Position numbers and translations under genes: made by a program. Positions 32,148 through 41,871 of a stretch of DNA of 64,000 bases are shown here, piece after piece (the first letter of the stretch is position 1; each line of letters begins with the position of its first letter). The stretch covers positions 2,679,022 through 2,743,021 of the forward strand of contig OY282376.1 of NCBI GenBank assembly GCA_958295845.1, written 5' to 3'. Origin of the DNA: Caldilineaceae bacterium (GTDB taxonomy: Bacteria > Chloroflexota > Anaerolineae > Caldilineales > Caldilineaceae). Under the pieces are notes generated by a model. It worked only from the letters and a program-made list of their open reading frames with translations. It made no database searches and was not told the origin of the DNA.

Positions 32148-33068
32148 ATGGGCCATAAAGCCGAAGCCATCGCAGCCGGACCCGACACCGGTCCTTCTAT
32201 CCGTTGGAGAAGGCCATCACCGGGCCAATTCCTAACCCATTTCTGCCTTATCATCGCACTCCTGATCTTTATTTTTCCCTTCTACTGGATGGTCGCCTCC
32301 TCCCTTAAACCTCTGGCTGACATCTACGTTGTACCCGTGCAATTCTGGCCTACACACCCCACCTTCAATAACTACCTGGAAATTGCAGGCCTGATTCAAT
32401 CGGACGAGATCGACTTCCGCGGCGGAATCTCCCTGTCCCGTACCTTCCTGAATAGCACATTCATCGCGGTAGTAAACACTGCCGGCAATGTCTTTTTGGC
32501 CTCACTAGCCGGCTATGCCTTCGCCAAGCTGCGCTTCAAAGGGCGCAACGCCCTCTTTCTCTCCATGTTGGCCACCATGATGATCCCCAACAGTGTCGGC
32601 CTCGTCCCTAACTACCTGATCATGGCCTGGTTGAAGTGGATCAACACCTGGTATCCCCTCATAATTCCTGGCCTTGCCACGCCCTTCGCGGTTTTCTGGA
32701 TGCGGCAGTACATGACCACGGTGCCCGACGAGATGATAGAAGCCGCCCGCATCGACGGCTGCGGCCCCTTCGCCACCTATTGGCGCGTCGTTGCGCCCGT
32801 CGTCCTGCCCGGCATGGCTGCCCTCGCCATCTTCTCTTTCATGGGCCACTGGAACGCCTTTATGGGCCCGTTGATCTATCTCAACAAGCCGGAACTGTAC
32901 ACGCTACCGCTATTTCTTGCCGTGTTGGATTCGGGCGTATCAGGCAGGCCAGTTCCACTCCATCTCATTTTCACGGCCTCTTTCGTTTCCATCCTACCAA
33001 TTCTGCTCATTTTCCTGTTCGCCCAGCGCTACTTCATCGCCGGCCTGACCGCAGGCAGCATCAAATAA
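32148..33068 (+). CDS. Sugar ABC transporter permease, MalG/UgpE type
   Basis: 306 residues. FLTHFCLIIALLIFIFPFYW opens the first membrane segment, followed by MVASSLKPLADIYV. The EAA loop is MIEAARIDGCGPFATYWRVVAP, and the tail FLFAQRYFIAGLTAGSIK is the usual MalG-type end. It is the second channel subunit; a PhyH gene follows 36 bases downstream. Confidence 0.88.
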   Translation: MGHKAEAIAAGPDTGPSIRWRRPSPGQFLTHFCLIIALLIFIFPFYWMVASSLKPLADIYVVPVQFWPTHPTFNNYLEIAGLIQSDEIDFRGGISLSRTFLNSTFIAVVNTAGNVFLASLAGYAFAKLRFKGRNALFLSMLATMMIPNSVGLVPNYLIMAWLKWINTWYPLIIPGLATPFAVFWMRQYMTTVPDEMIEAARIDGCGPFATYWRVVAPVVLPGMAALAIFSFMGHWNAFMGPLIYLNKPELYTLPLFLAVLDSGVSGRPVPLHLIFTASFVSILPILLIFLFAQRYFIAGLTAGSIK

Positions 33069-33104
33069 ACCGCAATTCCAACTTTGAAATCCGGAATCTG
33101 AACT

Positions 33105-33992
33105 ATGAAACTAACGATGGGGAAACACGATCTCGAGATGGGAGGACGATATCTCGATGAACTACGGGATTCGACCGCAAACAGGGAGGACATGCCTGCC
33201 CTGCGCAGTCGTCTGCAGGATGAAGGCTATTTGCTCATTCGCGGTCTGCACGACCGGCAGAAAGTTAAAGAGGCCCGCCGCGTCGTACTCGAGAATCTGG
33301 AAAAGGCCGAGCAACTCGCGCCCGGCGCATCCCTCATGGACGGCGTAATCTCCGAAGGCAAACGCGGCAAGTTCTACGGCGGCTCCAAAGCCGTCACCCA
33401 CACGCCCGAATTCCTGGATGTCGTCGAAGCCCCTACGCTGATGCAGTTCTTCGCCGAATACCTCGAAGGGCCCAGTCTTACCTACGACTTCAAATGGTTG
33501 CGCGTAGTCCCAAACGGCGCCTTCACCGGCGCCCATTACGACATCGTCTACATGGGCCGCGGCACCCAGAACGTCTTCACCGTATGGACGCCCCTCGGCG
33601 ACCTGCCCTACGATATGGGCCCACTCGCCCTACTTGTCGGCTCCCACCGCTTCGATCGCATCAGGCAGACCTATGGCGAAATGGACGTGGACCGCGATAA
33701 AGTAACCGGCTGGTTCTCCAACGACCCCGTCGAGCTCGTCGATACCTATGGCGGTCAGTGGCGCAGCGCCGAATTCGAAATGGGCGACGCCCTCATTTTC
33801 GGCATGTACACCATGCACGGCTCCCTCACCAACACAACCGGACGCTTCCGCCTCAGTTGCGACACCCGCTACCAGCGCGCCGACGAACCGGTCGACGAAC
33901 GCTGGATCGGCGAAAACCCGATCGCACACTACGCCTGGATGAAGGGCGAAACCGTCCCCATGGAGCAAGCCCGCCAGCGCTGGGGCGTCTGA
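33105..33992 (+). CDS. PhyH family Fe(II)/2-oxoglutarate oxygenase
   Basis: 295 residues. Iron ligands H144 and D146 lie in GAHYDIVYMG and the distal His in YTMHGSLTN, with FRLSCDTRYQ after it supplying the Arg expected to hold 2-oxoglutarate. It is the last gene of the 29715-33992 operon, immediately before a strong terminator. It is only distantly similar by eye to the PhyH at 28385, so two different oxygenases were joined to two different importers. The start ATG has only a weak ribosome site; a second in-frame ATG lies four codons on. Confidence 0.87.
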   Translation: MKLTMGKHDLEMGGRYLDELRDSTANREDMPALRSRLQDEGYLLIRGLHDRQKVKEARRVVLENLEKAEQLAPGASLMDGVISEGKRGKFYGGSKAVTHTPEFLDVVEAPTLMQFFAEYLEGPSLTYDFKWLRVVPNGAFTGAHYDIVYMGRGTQNVFTVWTPLGDLPYDMGPLALLVGSHRFDRIRQTYGEMDVDRDKVTGWFSNDPVELVDTYGGQWRSAEFEMGDALIFGMYTMHGSLTNTTGRFRLSCDTRYQRADEPVDERWIGENPIAHYAWMKGETVPMEQARQRWGV

Positions 33993-33997
33993 ACGCG

Positions 33998-34044
33998 AAA
34001 GCCGCCTGGGAATCACTGTCGCTGAACAGCACCCAGGCGGCTTT
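33998..34044 (+). terminator. Intrinsic terminator of the sugar ABC/PhyH operon, probably bidirectional
   Basis: AAAGCCGCCTGGG (33998-34010) pairs perfectly with CCCAGGCGGCTTT (34032-34044), followed by TATCTCC. It lies between convergent genes (PhyH on plus, argJ on minus). Confidence 0.8.
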
Positions 34045-34103
34045 TATCTCCCGCTCTCTACTCTAGTTTTCATCCCGTGCCAACCGGCCACATACGGATG
34101 ACT

Positions 34104-35360
34104 CTACGTTCTGTACTCCGCGTTGATCGACACATAGTCGTAACTGAAATCGCAGGTCCAGACCGTTGCTGCCCCGCTCCCCAGCCCAAGCGAAACACGA
34201 ACACTGATCTCGCTCTCTGCAAAGATCGCTGAGGCATCAGCCTCCTCGTAGGCCGTCGGCGTGCCGGCGTCTACCAGCTGCAGCTCTGGGCTGCCCGCTT
34301 CTGGTTGGCCAGCGGCGATGAACAGGTGCGCCTTGGTTGGGTCCACAGTGGCTCCCGAATACCCGACCGCACACAGTATGCGCCCCCAGTTGGCATCATG
34401 TCCAAAGAAAGCCGTTTTCACCAAGGGGCTCTTGGCGATCGAATTGGCAACTGTGTGAGCCTCGTCGTCGCTGACCGCGCCTTCAATTTGGATAGTCACG
34501 AATTTCGTCACGCCCTCGCCGTTGCGAACAATCAGTTTCGCTAGCTCCATCGAGGCCGCCGTCAGCGCATCCACAAACGCGTCGTAATCCGCGCCCTTGC
34601 TGGTAATCTCGGAGTTCCCGGCCGCTCCATTGGCGAGCACGAGCACCGTGTCGTTTGTACTCGTATCGCCGTCAATGCTGATGCGGTTGAAACTATGGCT
34701 GACCGCATCAGCCAGCGCCTCCTGCAGGAGGCGCTGCGCGATCGCAACATCTGTCGCCAGAGTCGCAAGCATCGTGGCCATGTTGGGGTGAATCATACCT
34801 GCCCCTTTGCCGATTCCTGTTACCGTCACCTTCGTCCCGTCAATGTCCGCCTGACAGGATGCCCACTTGGGAAAGACATCCGTCGTCATGATAGCCTCGG
34901 CCGCTTCTTCCCAGCCGTCTGGCCGCAACTTGGCCGCAACTTCAGGTATGCCAGCTTCAACTACGCCAATCGGCAGTTGCACGCCGATCACGCCGGTGCT
35001 CATTACAAAGGCAGTATTATCCGTGCTGCCCAGACTCTTCTCTGCGGCCTCTGCCATGCGGCGGGCATTGGCGTTACCTTCGGCGCTCGTACAAGCGTTG
35101 GCATTGCCGCTGTTGACGACGACGCCATGCGTCCCCTCAGGATTCAACTGTAGCAGATCTCTATCATACAGAACTGGCGCAGCCGGAAATGCATTTTGTG
35201 TAAAGACTGCCGCGGCCTTGCAAGGCGCCGGGCTGGCGATCAACGCCAGGTCCAGCGCCCCCGTCGGCTTTATTCCACAGTGAATCCCTGCCGTGTCGAA
35301 TCCCTGCACGGGAATTGGTGGCGATGACGGCCCCGCAAAAGCATGTTCTTTCTCAGACAT
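34104..35360 (-). CDS. argJ: Bifunctional ornithine acetyltransferase / N-acetylglutamate synthase
   Basis: 418 residues from the ATG at 35360; GGAG lies upstream on the minus strand. It carries the ArgJ signature and self-cleavage site GMIHPNMATML, where autoproteolysis before the conserved Thr gives alpha and beta subunits. The substrate region VVNSGNANACTS is also present, and the beta part has the ArgJ-type SINAEYRT end. It transfers the acetyl group from N-acetylornithine to glutamate in the cyclic arginine pathway; full bifunctionality is expected but not provable from sequence. It lies 91 bases after argG on the same strand. Confidence 0.94.
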   Translation of the reverse strand: MSEKEHAFAGPSSPPIPVQGFDTAGIHCGIKPTGALDLALIASPAPCKAAAVFTQNAFPAAPVLYDRDLLQLNPEGTHGVVVNSGNANACTSAEGNANARRMAEAAEKSLGSTDNTAFVMSTGVIGVQLPIGVVEAGIPEVAAKLRPDGWEEAAEAIMTTDVFPKWASCQADIDGTKVTVTGIGKGAGMIHPNMATMLATLATDVAIAQRLLQEALADAVSHSFNRISIDGDTSTNDTVLVLANGAAGNSEITSKGADYDAFVDALTAASMELAKLIVRNGEGVTKFVTIQIEGAVSDDEAHTVANSIAKSPLVKTAFFGHDANWGRILCAVGYSGATVDPTKAHLFIAAGQPEAGSPELQLVDAGTPTAYEEADASAIFAESEISVRVSLGLGSGAATVWTCDFSYDYVSINAEYRT

Positions 35361-35451
35361 ATCTGTCTCCAAGTATTTTGAATGTACCAAGAGCTGTTTG
35401 AGCCCTAACTGCTGTTTATCGTTTACTGACAGTCACTGCGACCAGTCACGA

Positions 35452-36735
35452 TTAGTCCCTCTTGATCCAATCTCCTCCTGCCGTCGCAGCCCGGTCCGGC
35501 GAGGGCGGCATTGAATCCGCCGGTTGCTCCTCTCTGAGCAGCGCCTCGACCTTCAGAGGAAGCCCAAATAGTCGAATGAAACCTTCCGCGTCAGCTTGGT
35601 TGTATACGTCGTCTTCGTCAAAAGTGACGTAGTCCTCACGGTACAGGCTATGAGGCGATCTGCGCCCAACCAACATCGCGTTGCCCTTGTAGAGTTTTAG
35701 ACGTACCGTACCGCTGATCGCTTTCTCAGTCTCCTGCACAAACGCGTCCAGTGCCTTGCGCAGTGGTGTGAACCACTGGCCGTTGTACACTAATTCGGCG
35801 TAACGCAGCCCAACCTGCTGCTTCCAGTGCAGGGTATCCTTGTCCAAGCACAACTGCTCCAGCGCGGCGTGCGCCCTATAAAGAATCGTGCCGCCTGGGG
35901 TCTCGTAGACGCCTCGGCTCTTCATACCTACAAGGCGGTTTTCAACCAGGTCGACACGACCGATGCCATGCAAACAGCCGATTTCATTGAGCTGCTGAAC
36001 CAGCTCGACCGGCCCCATCGCAGCCCCGTTCAGGCGTTCAGGAAAACCTCGGCGGAAATAGACTTCCACATATCCCGGCTCATCAGGCGCCTCCTCCGGT
36101 GAGCGCGTCCATTCGAACATGTCGGCTGGGGGCTCTGTCCACGGGTCTTCCAGCGGACCACCCTCGTTGCTCAGGTGCCAGAGATTGCGGTCTTGGCTGT
36201 AGATGCGGTCAGCCGACGCCTTCACCGGAACGTTGTGCTCCTCGGCGTAATCCAGCGCATCCGAGCGCCCGCGAATATCCCATTCCCGCCACGGCGCGAT
36301 GATCTTCAGCTTCGGATTCAGCGCCATCACCGTCAACTCAAAACGCACCTGGTCGTTGCCCTTCCCCGTCGCGCCGTGAGACACCGCGTCCGCTCCTTCA
36401 AGCCGCGCAATCTCCACCAGCCTCTTGGCGATAAGGGGACGCGCGAACGAAGTGCCCAGCAGATAGTCGCGCTCGTAAATCGCGCCAGCCTGCATCGTCG
36501 GAAATACGAAGTCGGTCAGGAACTCGGCCCTCAGGTCCTCAACGTAACATCGCGTGGCCCCGGATGCGATCGCCTTTTCCTCCAGACCGTCCAGCTCCTC
36601 CTCCTGGCCCAGGTTGGCGCAGAAACAGATGACTTCGCAACCGTAGTTGTTCTTAAGCCACGGAACGATCACGCTCGTATCCAGGCCGCCTGAATAGGCG
36701 AGCACTGCCTTTCTGACAGATCCCATAGCAGCCAT
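35452..36735 (-). CDS. argG: Argininosuccinate synthase
   Basis: 427 residues from the ATG at 36735, preceded by AAAGGAG. The ATP-binding P-loop of the ArgG family is near the start ([18 protein letters not shown]). Further family segments are [15 protein letters not shown] and [17 protein letters not shown]. It joins citrulline and aspartate using ATP. The C-terminus has a short Pro/Ala-rich tail (after about residue 405) not usual for the family. It is the first gene of an argG-argJ unit on the minus strand. Confidence 0.95.
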   Translation of the reverse strand: MAAMGSVRKAVLAYSGGLDTSVIVPWLKNNYGCEVICFCANLGQEEELDGLEEKAIASGATRCYVEDLRAEFLTDFVFPTMQAGAIYERDYLLGTSFARPLIAKRLVEIARLEGADAVSHGATGKGNDQVRFELTVMALNPKLKIIAPWREWDIRGRSDALDYAEEHNVPVKASADRIYSQDRNLWHLSNEGGPLEDPWTEPPADMFEWTRSPEEAPDEPGYVEVYFRRGFPERLNGAAMGPVELVQQLNEIGCLHGIGRVDLVENRLVGMKSRGVYETPGGTILYRAHAALEQLCLDKDTLHWKQQVGLRYAELVYNGQWFTPLRKALDAFVQETEKAISGTVRLKLYKGNAMLVGRRSPHSLYREDYVTFDEDDVYNQADAEGFIRLFGLPLKVEALLREEQPADSMPPSPDRAATAGGDWIKRD

Positions 36736-37080
36736 ACACACTCCTTTATCCACTGGGTGGCTCGTCTGTAGACTTTGCCGTTACTCTGCAGTCCTGATGA
36801 AAAAATATACTGCCAAGCTTGCGTCTATTTCACTTAAGCGTAAGATGCCCAAACAAAAAATGCCACTTCGGACATTCCGAAGCGGCTAACGGGAAACGAG
36901 CGAAGAGTGCTAAGTACTGCAACAGCCTTCCTTTAGGAACGCTGCAGTCGATCTTTGCGCCCGCTTCCCGCGGGCCTCCTCCTCGCAATTTCGGGACTAA
37001 GGTACGTCATTCTCGAGAAATGTCTCATTGACTCTGGACTTACAACGTTGAACCAAGGCTAACGTAACTGATAGACAAAG
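36736..37080. other. Intergenic between argG and the P450 gene
   Basis: Holds the terminator of the P450 operon (36855-36886) and presumably the argG promoter. No gene-like frame. Confidence 0.5.
36855..36886 (-). terminator. Intrinsic terminator of the minus-strand P450 operon
   Basis: On the minus strand the hairpin GCCGCTTCGGA / TCCGAAGTGGC (36862-36886, ATG loop, one mismatch) is followed by ATTTTTT. It lies about 200 bases beyond the P450 stop, in the correct orientation for it. Confidence 0.7.
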
Positions 37081-38400
37081 TCAAGAATCCAGTATATCCG
37101 ATTCAATCTGTCCGCGGTCTTTTTTCTCAACCACCGCAATCCTTGAAGGGCGCTCAACGTCAACAAAAAGGTTTTCGACGCCTCGCAGAACGACCTGCTT
37201 TCTCTGCTGAGGCTCGGCCGCCAGGCGAATCGAAGAATACCGCTCCAGCAGACCGGCCAATGCAATTCGCCCTTCCAGCATCGCCAGTGATGCGCCCAAA
37301 CAATAGTGAATCCCTCTTCCAAAGGAGATGTGGCTCTTCTCATCGCGGCCGATGTCAAGCCTGTCCGGATTCGCAAAAGCCTCGGGGTCACGATTTGCGG
37401 CGCCAACGATGCCAACAACCTGCTGACCCGCGCGCATCCGCTTACCTCCCATTTCTACATCCTCTACTAAGGTCCGTCCATCCAGTTGCACAGGACTGTC
37501 GTAGCGTAGCAACTCGTCAATGGCCGGGCTTAGTAGCTCGGGCTGCTCTTTCAGCCGCTCCAACTCTTCTGGATTCCGCAACAGCGCCAACAATCCGTTG
37601 CCAATCAAATTGCGTGTCGTTTCATTTCCCGCCACCAGCAATAGCAATAAGGTAGCCAGAAGTTCGCCATGCGATAGCCTGTCGCCGTCTTCCTCGGCGG
37701 CCAACAGTGCACTCACAAGGTCGTCCTGCGGATCCTGCCTCCTCCGCGCAATGATACTCTCGAAGTACTCGTAAAGCTCCTGTTCCGAACGGCGGAACTG
37801 TTCCCTCTGTTCCCTACTGAGAATGGGTTCCAGCGAAAGAACGATGTCGTTAGACCACTCTTTGAAGTTGTCCAAGTCCTGGGCCGGAACGCCCAGCATT
37901 TCTGCGATGACGATGACTGGGAGCGGGAACGCGAAACTGTCGATCAGGTCGAACCGCTCCTTCCCTTCAACGCTGTCCAGCAATTCCTCCACGATCTCTG
38001 CAATGCGCGGTTCCAGCGCGGCCACTGAGCGGGGTGTAAATGCTTTGGATACGAGAGAACGCAAGCGTGTGTGATCGGGAGGATCCAAGTCGAGCATGCT
38101 TCGGTCCCTCGTGTACACTCGATCGCCCGCCCCGGGTCCCCAGTTCGAAAAGCGCTTGTGATCCAGTAACATGGCCTGCACGTCATCGTACCGAGTGAGG
38201 ACCCAGCCATCCACCAGCCTCATCCGATGGACCGGGTCTCTTTCTCGCAGACTCTGATAGGTAGGATAGGGGTTGGACAGCATCTGCTCCGAGGTCAGGT
38301 CAAATACAACCCCCGACTCCAGCCGTTCCCAGGTCAGAAGGCCACGCTTGGCAATGGGCTTCAGCAAATCTAGTAGTGGTCTTGAAATCGAACTCGCCAT
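37081..38400 (-). CDS. Cytochrome P450
   Basis: 439 residues, soluble bacterial type with no membrane anchor. The heme-binding loop SFGRGIHYCLGASLAMLEG places the thiolate at Cys367. The I-helix oxygen-binding motif is AGNETT, and an ExxR-like pair lies between. N-terminal LDPPDHTRLRSLVSKAFTP is the usual C-helix region. It is a monooxygenase needing a ferredoxin and reductase not seen here. It is the last gene of an operon with a sugar-type ABC importer (41871 to 38473), so it may oxidise the imported compound (inference). Confidence 0.93.
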   Translation of the reverse strand: MASSISRPLLDLLKPIAKRGLLTWERLESGVVFDLTSEQMLSNPYPTYQSLRERDPVHRMRLVDGWVLTRYDDVQAMLLDHKRFSNWGPGAGDRVYTRDRSMLDLDPPDHTRLRSLVSKAFTPRSVAALEPRIAEIVEELLDSVEGKERFDLIDSFAFPLPVIVIAEMLGVPAQDLDNFKEWSNDIVLSLEPILSREQREQFRRSEQELYEYFESIIARRRQDPQDDLVSALLAAEEDGDRLSHGELLATLLLLLVAGNETTRNLIGNGLLALLRNPEELERLKEQPELLSPAIDELLRYDSPVQLDGRTLVEDVEMGGKRMRAGQQVVGIVGAANRDPEAFANPDRLDIGRDEKSHISFGRGIHYCLGASLAMLEGRIALAGLLERYSSIRLAAEPQQRKQVVLRGVENLFVDVERPSRIAVVEKKDRGQIESDILDS

Positions 38401-38472
38401 CTGTATCTCTCAGTCTTCTCAGCGTAAAGGTCCGGCATCCATCGACCCTATCGGTCGCGGGCACGATCCCCG

Positions 38473-39384
38473 CTACTTGAACGCGCCCATTGTCATTCCC
38501 GACGCGATCTGTCTTTGGAATATGAAGAACAGGATTAGGACTGGAATCGTAGCAATTGCCATCGCCGCGTATTGCAGTCCCAGCACAGTCTCCACCGTCA
38601 TTGGCGCCGGCTTGTACAGTGCGATTGCCAGCGGCAAAGTGCGTACGTCGGCCTTATTCATGAGAATAAGCGAGAAGAAAAGCTCACTCCAAATCCAGTT
38701 GATGTTGATAATCGCCATACCGGCGATTGGGCCGCGGCTAATTGGCACTACAATGCGCAAAAAGACGCCCAGCCGACCGCACCCGTCGATACGCGCGGCC
38801 TCTTCCAGCTCCACAGGCAAATGCATGAAGTAGGCGCGCATCAGAATGATTGTGAACGGGGCTCCAAGCGCAGCATAGACTAGTGTCAGACCGAAGAGGC
38901 TGTTGCGCAGTCCCAGGCTCCCGACAAAAAAGTACAGTGGAATCGCCAGTGCGTGAGCAGGTACAGCCAGGCTAAGCAGCAGGGCCTGATGGAGGGTGCC
39001 GTTTCCGGGAAATTGTCCGCGTGCCATTGCGTAGCCGCACAGACAGGAAATCGCCAGCATCAACACCAATGTGGCTGCAAGCACGATCACGCTGTTGAAG
39101 AAATATCTGCCGAAAAACATTCCCGTTCGTTCGCCGGTCCAAACGTCCACAAAAGGAGCAAGTGAAAAGTTTGTAGGCAGACTGAAGGGCGTGTTCAGTA
39201 TCTGGGTGTCCGTTTTGAACGTGTTCATCAGCAGGAAGAATATCGGGTAAACCTGAATAAGGGCTCCAACGACAAGCAGTCCATAGATGATTGGCCGCAA
39301 ACTGCTCCCGGCCCACCATCCCGCCGTCTTGCCTCCCTCTACACTTCCTTCTGTTCGCTGTGAAGTTAACCTGTCAACCGCCAT
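38473..39384 (-). CDS. Sugar ABC transporter permease, MalG type
   Basis: 303 residues from the ATG at 39384, which has GGAAAGG upstream; an in-frame TTG at 39453 would add 23 residues. Hydrophobic start IIYGLLVVGALIQVYPIFFL, EAA loop LEEAARIDGCGRLGVFLRIV, tail FFIFQRQIASGMTMGAFK. It pairs with the MalF-type permease just upstream. Start choice uncertain. Confidence 0.82.
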   Translation of the reverse strand: MAVDRLTSQRTEGSVEGGKTAGWWAGSSLRPIIYGLLVVGALIQVYPIFFLLMNTFKTDTQILNTPFSLPTNFSLAPFVDVWTGERTGMFFGRYFFNSVIVLAATLVLMLAISCLCGYAMARGQFPGNGTLHQALLLSLAVPAHALAIPLYFFVGSLGLRNSLFGLTLVYAALGAPFTIILMRAYFMHLPVELEEAARIDGCGRLGVFLRIVVPISRGPIAGMAIININWIWSELFFSLILMNKADVRTLPLAIALYKPAPMTVETVLGLQYAAMAIATIPVLILFFIFQRQIASGMTMGAFK

Positions 39385-39480
39385 CTGTCTCAACCTTTCC
39401 CCAAGATCGCCAGTCCCAGACTCGCTATTCAATTCGTCTAAGTCAACTCGCAATGCCTGACTCTCGGTAACACCTGCAGA

Positions 39481-40413
39481 TCAATACTCAACGCTTTCAA
39501 TTCGCACGCCCTTTACATATCCGTAGGCCACAGCGAAGACGACGGCGAACATTACAACTGCGATGGCTGAACCGTAGCCGAAATTGCCGGAACGGAAGGC
39601 CGTCTCGAACAAGTAATAGCCCAGTACTTGCGTACTGAAGGCTGGCCCACCCTTCGTCATCACCAGCACGATGTCGAAAACTTTCATCGCACCGATGATC
39701 GAGAGCATGGTTATCGAGGCCAGCACTGGTTTGATTAACGGTACGATCAGGCCCCAGATGCGCTGCCACTCATTGACGCCGTCCATCGTGGCGGCATCGT
39801 GCATCTCCTGCGGAATGCCTTCTATCGCGGCCAGCAACACGATCATTGGAAAGCCCACCGACTGCCATATCGGTACTAGCATGACGCTCATCAATGCGAC
39901 ATTTCGGTCTCCCAGCCAGTTCTGCGCCAGGCCGTCTAGGCCAATGCCCCGCAGCACGGTGTTAAACAGACCGTGATTGAACTCAAACATGTTCGCCCAA
40001 AGCGTCGCCACCACCACCCCTGACATCATCACAGGAATGAAGAAAGCGATGCGATAGACCTGCCACCCCTTCATGCGGCGGCTGATTGCCACCCCAAGAA
40101 ACAGACCGACCGACACTGTGACAAAGGGAACGACAATGGCGAAGATAAAGCTGTTACTCAGAGCGCGCCAAAATATCTCATCGCCTAACAGCTTGGAGAA
40201 GTTTCTCATCCCCACAAATGTCTGCGGCCCCAGCCCGCCCCACTTGAAAAGCGACAGCCGCAGGGTGTCAAACAGCGGGTAGGCCATCAGAGCCATTAGC
40301 ATCAGCGAAGCCGGCGCAATGAAAAGATACCACGGCAGCGCGTTCTTGAGGTTACGCATTAACCTGCCGTCGCCTGCTGCCCCTGTCCCCTGTCTTGAAT
40401 TCACTGTTGCCAA
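39481..40413 (-). CDS. Sugar ABC transporter permease, MalF type
   Basis: 310 residues from a TTG at 40413, favoured because GGAGGT sits 6 bases upstream; an internal ATG at 40359 has no comparable site. First membrane segment LPWYLFIAPASLMLMALMAYP, middle QVYRIAFFIPVMMSGVVVA, EAA loop MHDAATMDGVNEWQRIWGLIVP. It forms the channel with the MalG-type subunit; the binding protein is encoded 96 bases upstream. No ATPase locally. Confidence 0.87.
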   Translation of the reverse strand: MATVNSRQGTGAAGDGRLMRNLKNALPWYLFIAPASLMLMALMAYPLFDTLRLSLFKWGGLGPQTFVGMRNFSKLLGDEIFWRALSNSFIFAIVVPFVTVSVGLFLGVAISRRMKGWQVYRIAFFIPVMMSGVVVATLWANMFEFNHGLFNTVLRGIGLDGLAQNWLGDRNVALMSVMLVPIWQSVGFPMIVLLAAIEGIPQEMHDAATMDGVNEWQRIWGLIVPLIKPVLASITMLSIIGAMKVFDIVLVMTKGGPAFSTQVLGYYLFETAFRSGNFGYGSAIAVVMFAVVFAVAYGYVKGVRIESVEY

Positions 40414-40509
40414 CTTTGCACCTCCATACCAAAACAGGGAGGCCCTTGCGAACCTCCCTGCTCAAGATTCCCTTACATTTCAATCGCGTTTTCCGGATCC
40501 CTTCGCCGT

Positions 40510-41871
40510 CTAGCTCTGTTCGGCTTGAATCTCCACGGTCTTTTCCTGCATCCAAGCCCCGGCCTCTTCAGGTGTTAACCCCCCCGCCATCATCTGGTCG
40601 ACCGATTTGACCGTCGCTTGCTGGTAGGGTTGGCTGCTCGAAGCTTCGAACAGCGCCGGTGTCCCAAACTCTTTGTTGTCTTCCAGGAAACTCAGCTGCA
40701 TCTCGCTAAGGATCTCAGCATACACTTCACTGGGAATGTCGGCGCGGCCATGGGGGATTCCTGCAGTCTGTGCATACAGCGAAGCCTGCGGCAGACGGTA
40801 GGCCCAGGCCACGAACTCCAGCGCGGCTTCAATGTTACTGCCCGACTTGGGAACGATTAGCCCGTCAGGAACCCAGGCCCCAACCTTGCCGGTCCGTTCC
40901 GGCCTGATCTCAGGATAGTAGAAATAGCCCACTTCGAATTCGACGTCTCGAGTCAGCCCTGCCCCGCCGCCGTCCCACGAGCCAGTTTGCCACATCGCCG
41001 TCTTGCCCGTCGTGAACAACGACCTGCCGTTCTGATAATCCGTCAGTCCCGTCACGCCGTCGACGAATACCCCGTTGTCGACCATTGCTTGAATATACTC
41101 GTAGATCCGCACAGAGTCCGGGTCCGTCCAACTGTACTCGTTGCAAGACGCCGGCCGGTCCTCACGCCACTGTATCGGCATACAGTTGTATTGGTCCCGG
41201 CTCCAGGATCGGAGTTGCATACCGTCACTGAAATGGCTCTGGATTCCCATGTTGTAGTCAACGGCCAGTGGCTGGTACCCGGCAGAACGTATTTCGGCTG
41301 ACATTTCATAGAGATCGTCCCAAGTTTCCGGCGGAGTGACGCCAACCTCCTCGAAGATCTCCTTGTTGTAGTAGGTATAAGGGGTCCAAACAACGGAGCT
41401 TGTCGCCGAGTAAAAGTGACCGTCCGGCTGTCGCTGGAAGTCAACAATGCCTTCAGGATATGCGTCGAACCAACCTTCCTGCTCGTACAGGTCATCAAAC
41501 GGGACAAGAATCTGATTGGTTACCATATCGTTGAAGCGATTGGCCGGCACGCACTGGAACCACGAGACGTCCGGTGTGTCCTCGCTGGAAAATAGCAGGA
41601 ACGCCTGCTGGTATTGCTCGTCTGCAAGCACGTCAATCGTCATTGAAATGTTAGGGTTCTCCTCCATGTACAGGTCCGCCTGCGCCTGCAAGCCTTCAGT
41701 AACGATGCCGGCGATCGCACCGACCCGCAGTTCGAGCATCTCTTGAGAGGGCGCAGCGGCGCCGTCACCCTCTGTTGCCGGCGCCGCCGGCGCAGCACAG
41801 GCCGCCAGCAACCCGCCAGCGGCTGCGAAACCGGCCCCTTTCAGCAAGTTCCTACGTGTGAGTTTCGTCAT
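40510..41871 (-). CDS. Sugar ABC transporter substrate-binding lipoprotein, family 1
   Basis: 453 residues, first gene of the minus-strand operon with the P450. GAGGAG precedes the ATG. Tat motif LTRRNLLKG (RR at 6-7), lipobox LAAC (Cys25), then an Ala/Pro linker. The mature part is a family-1 (multiple-sugar/glycerol-3-phosphate type) binding protein: ADLYMEENPNISMTIDVLAD, YYNKEIFEEVGVTPPETWDDL, and TGKTAMWQTGSWDGG. The ligand is unknown; association with a P450 suggests something less simple than a free sugar. Confidence 0.88.
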   Translation of the reverse strand: MTKLTRRNLLKGAGFAAAGGLLAACAAPAAPATEGDGAAAPSQEMLELRVGAIAGIVTEGLQAQADLYMEENPNISMTIDVLADEQYQQAFLLFSSEDTPDVSWFQCVPANRFNDMVTNQILVPFDDLYEQEGWFDAYPEGIVDFQRQPDGHFYSATSSVVWTPYTYYNKEIFEEVGVTPPETWDDLYEMSAEIRSAGYQPLAVDYNMGIQSHFSDGMQLRSWSRDQYNCMPIQWREDRPASCNEYSWTDPDSVRIYEYIQAMVDNGVFVDGVTGLTDYQNGRSLFTTGKTAMWQTGSWDGGGAGLTRDVEFEVGYFYYPEIRPERTGKVGAWVPDGLIVPKSGSNIEAALEFVAWAYRLPQASLYAQTAGIPHGRADIPSEVYAEILSEMQLSFLEDNKEFGTPALFEASSSQPYQQATVKSVDQMMAGGLTPEEAGAWMQEKTVEIQAEQS

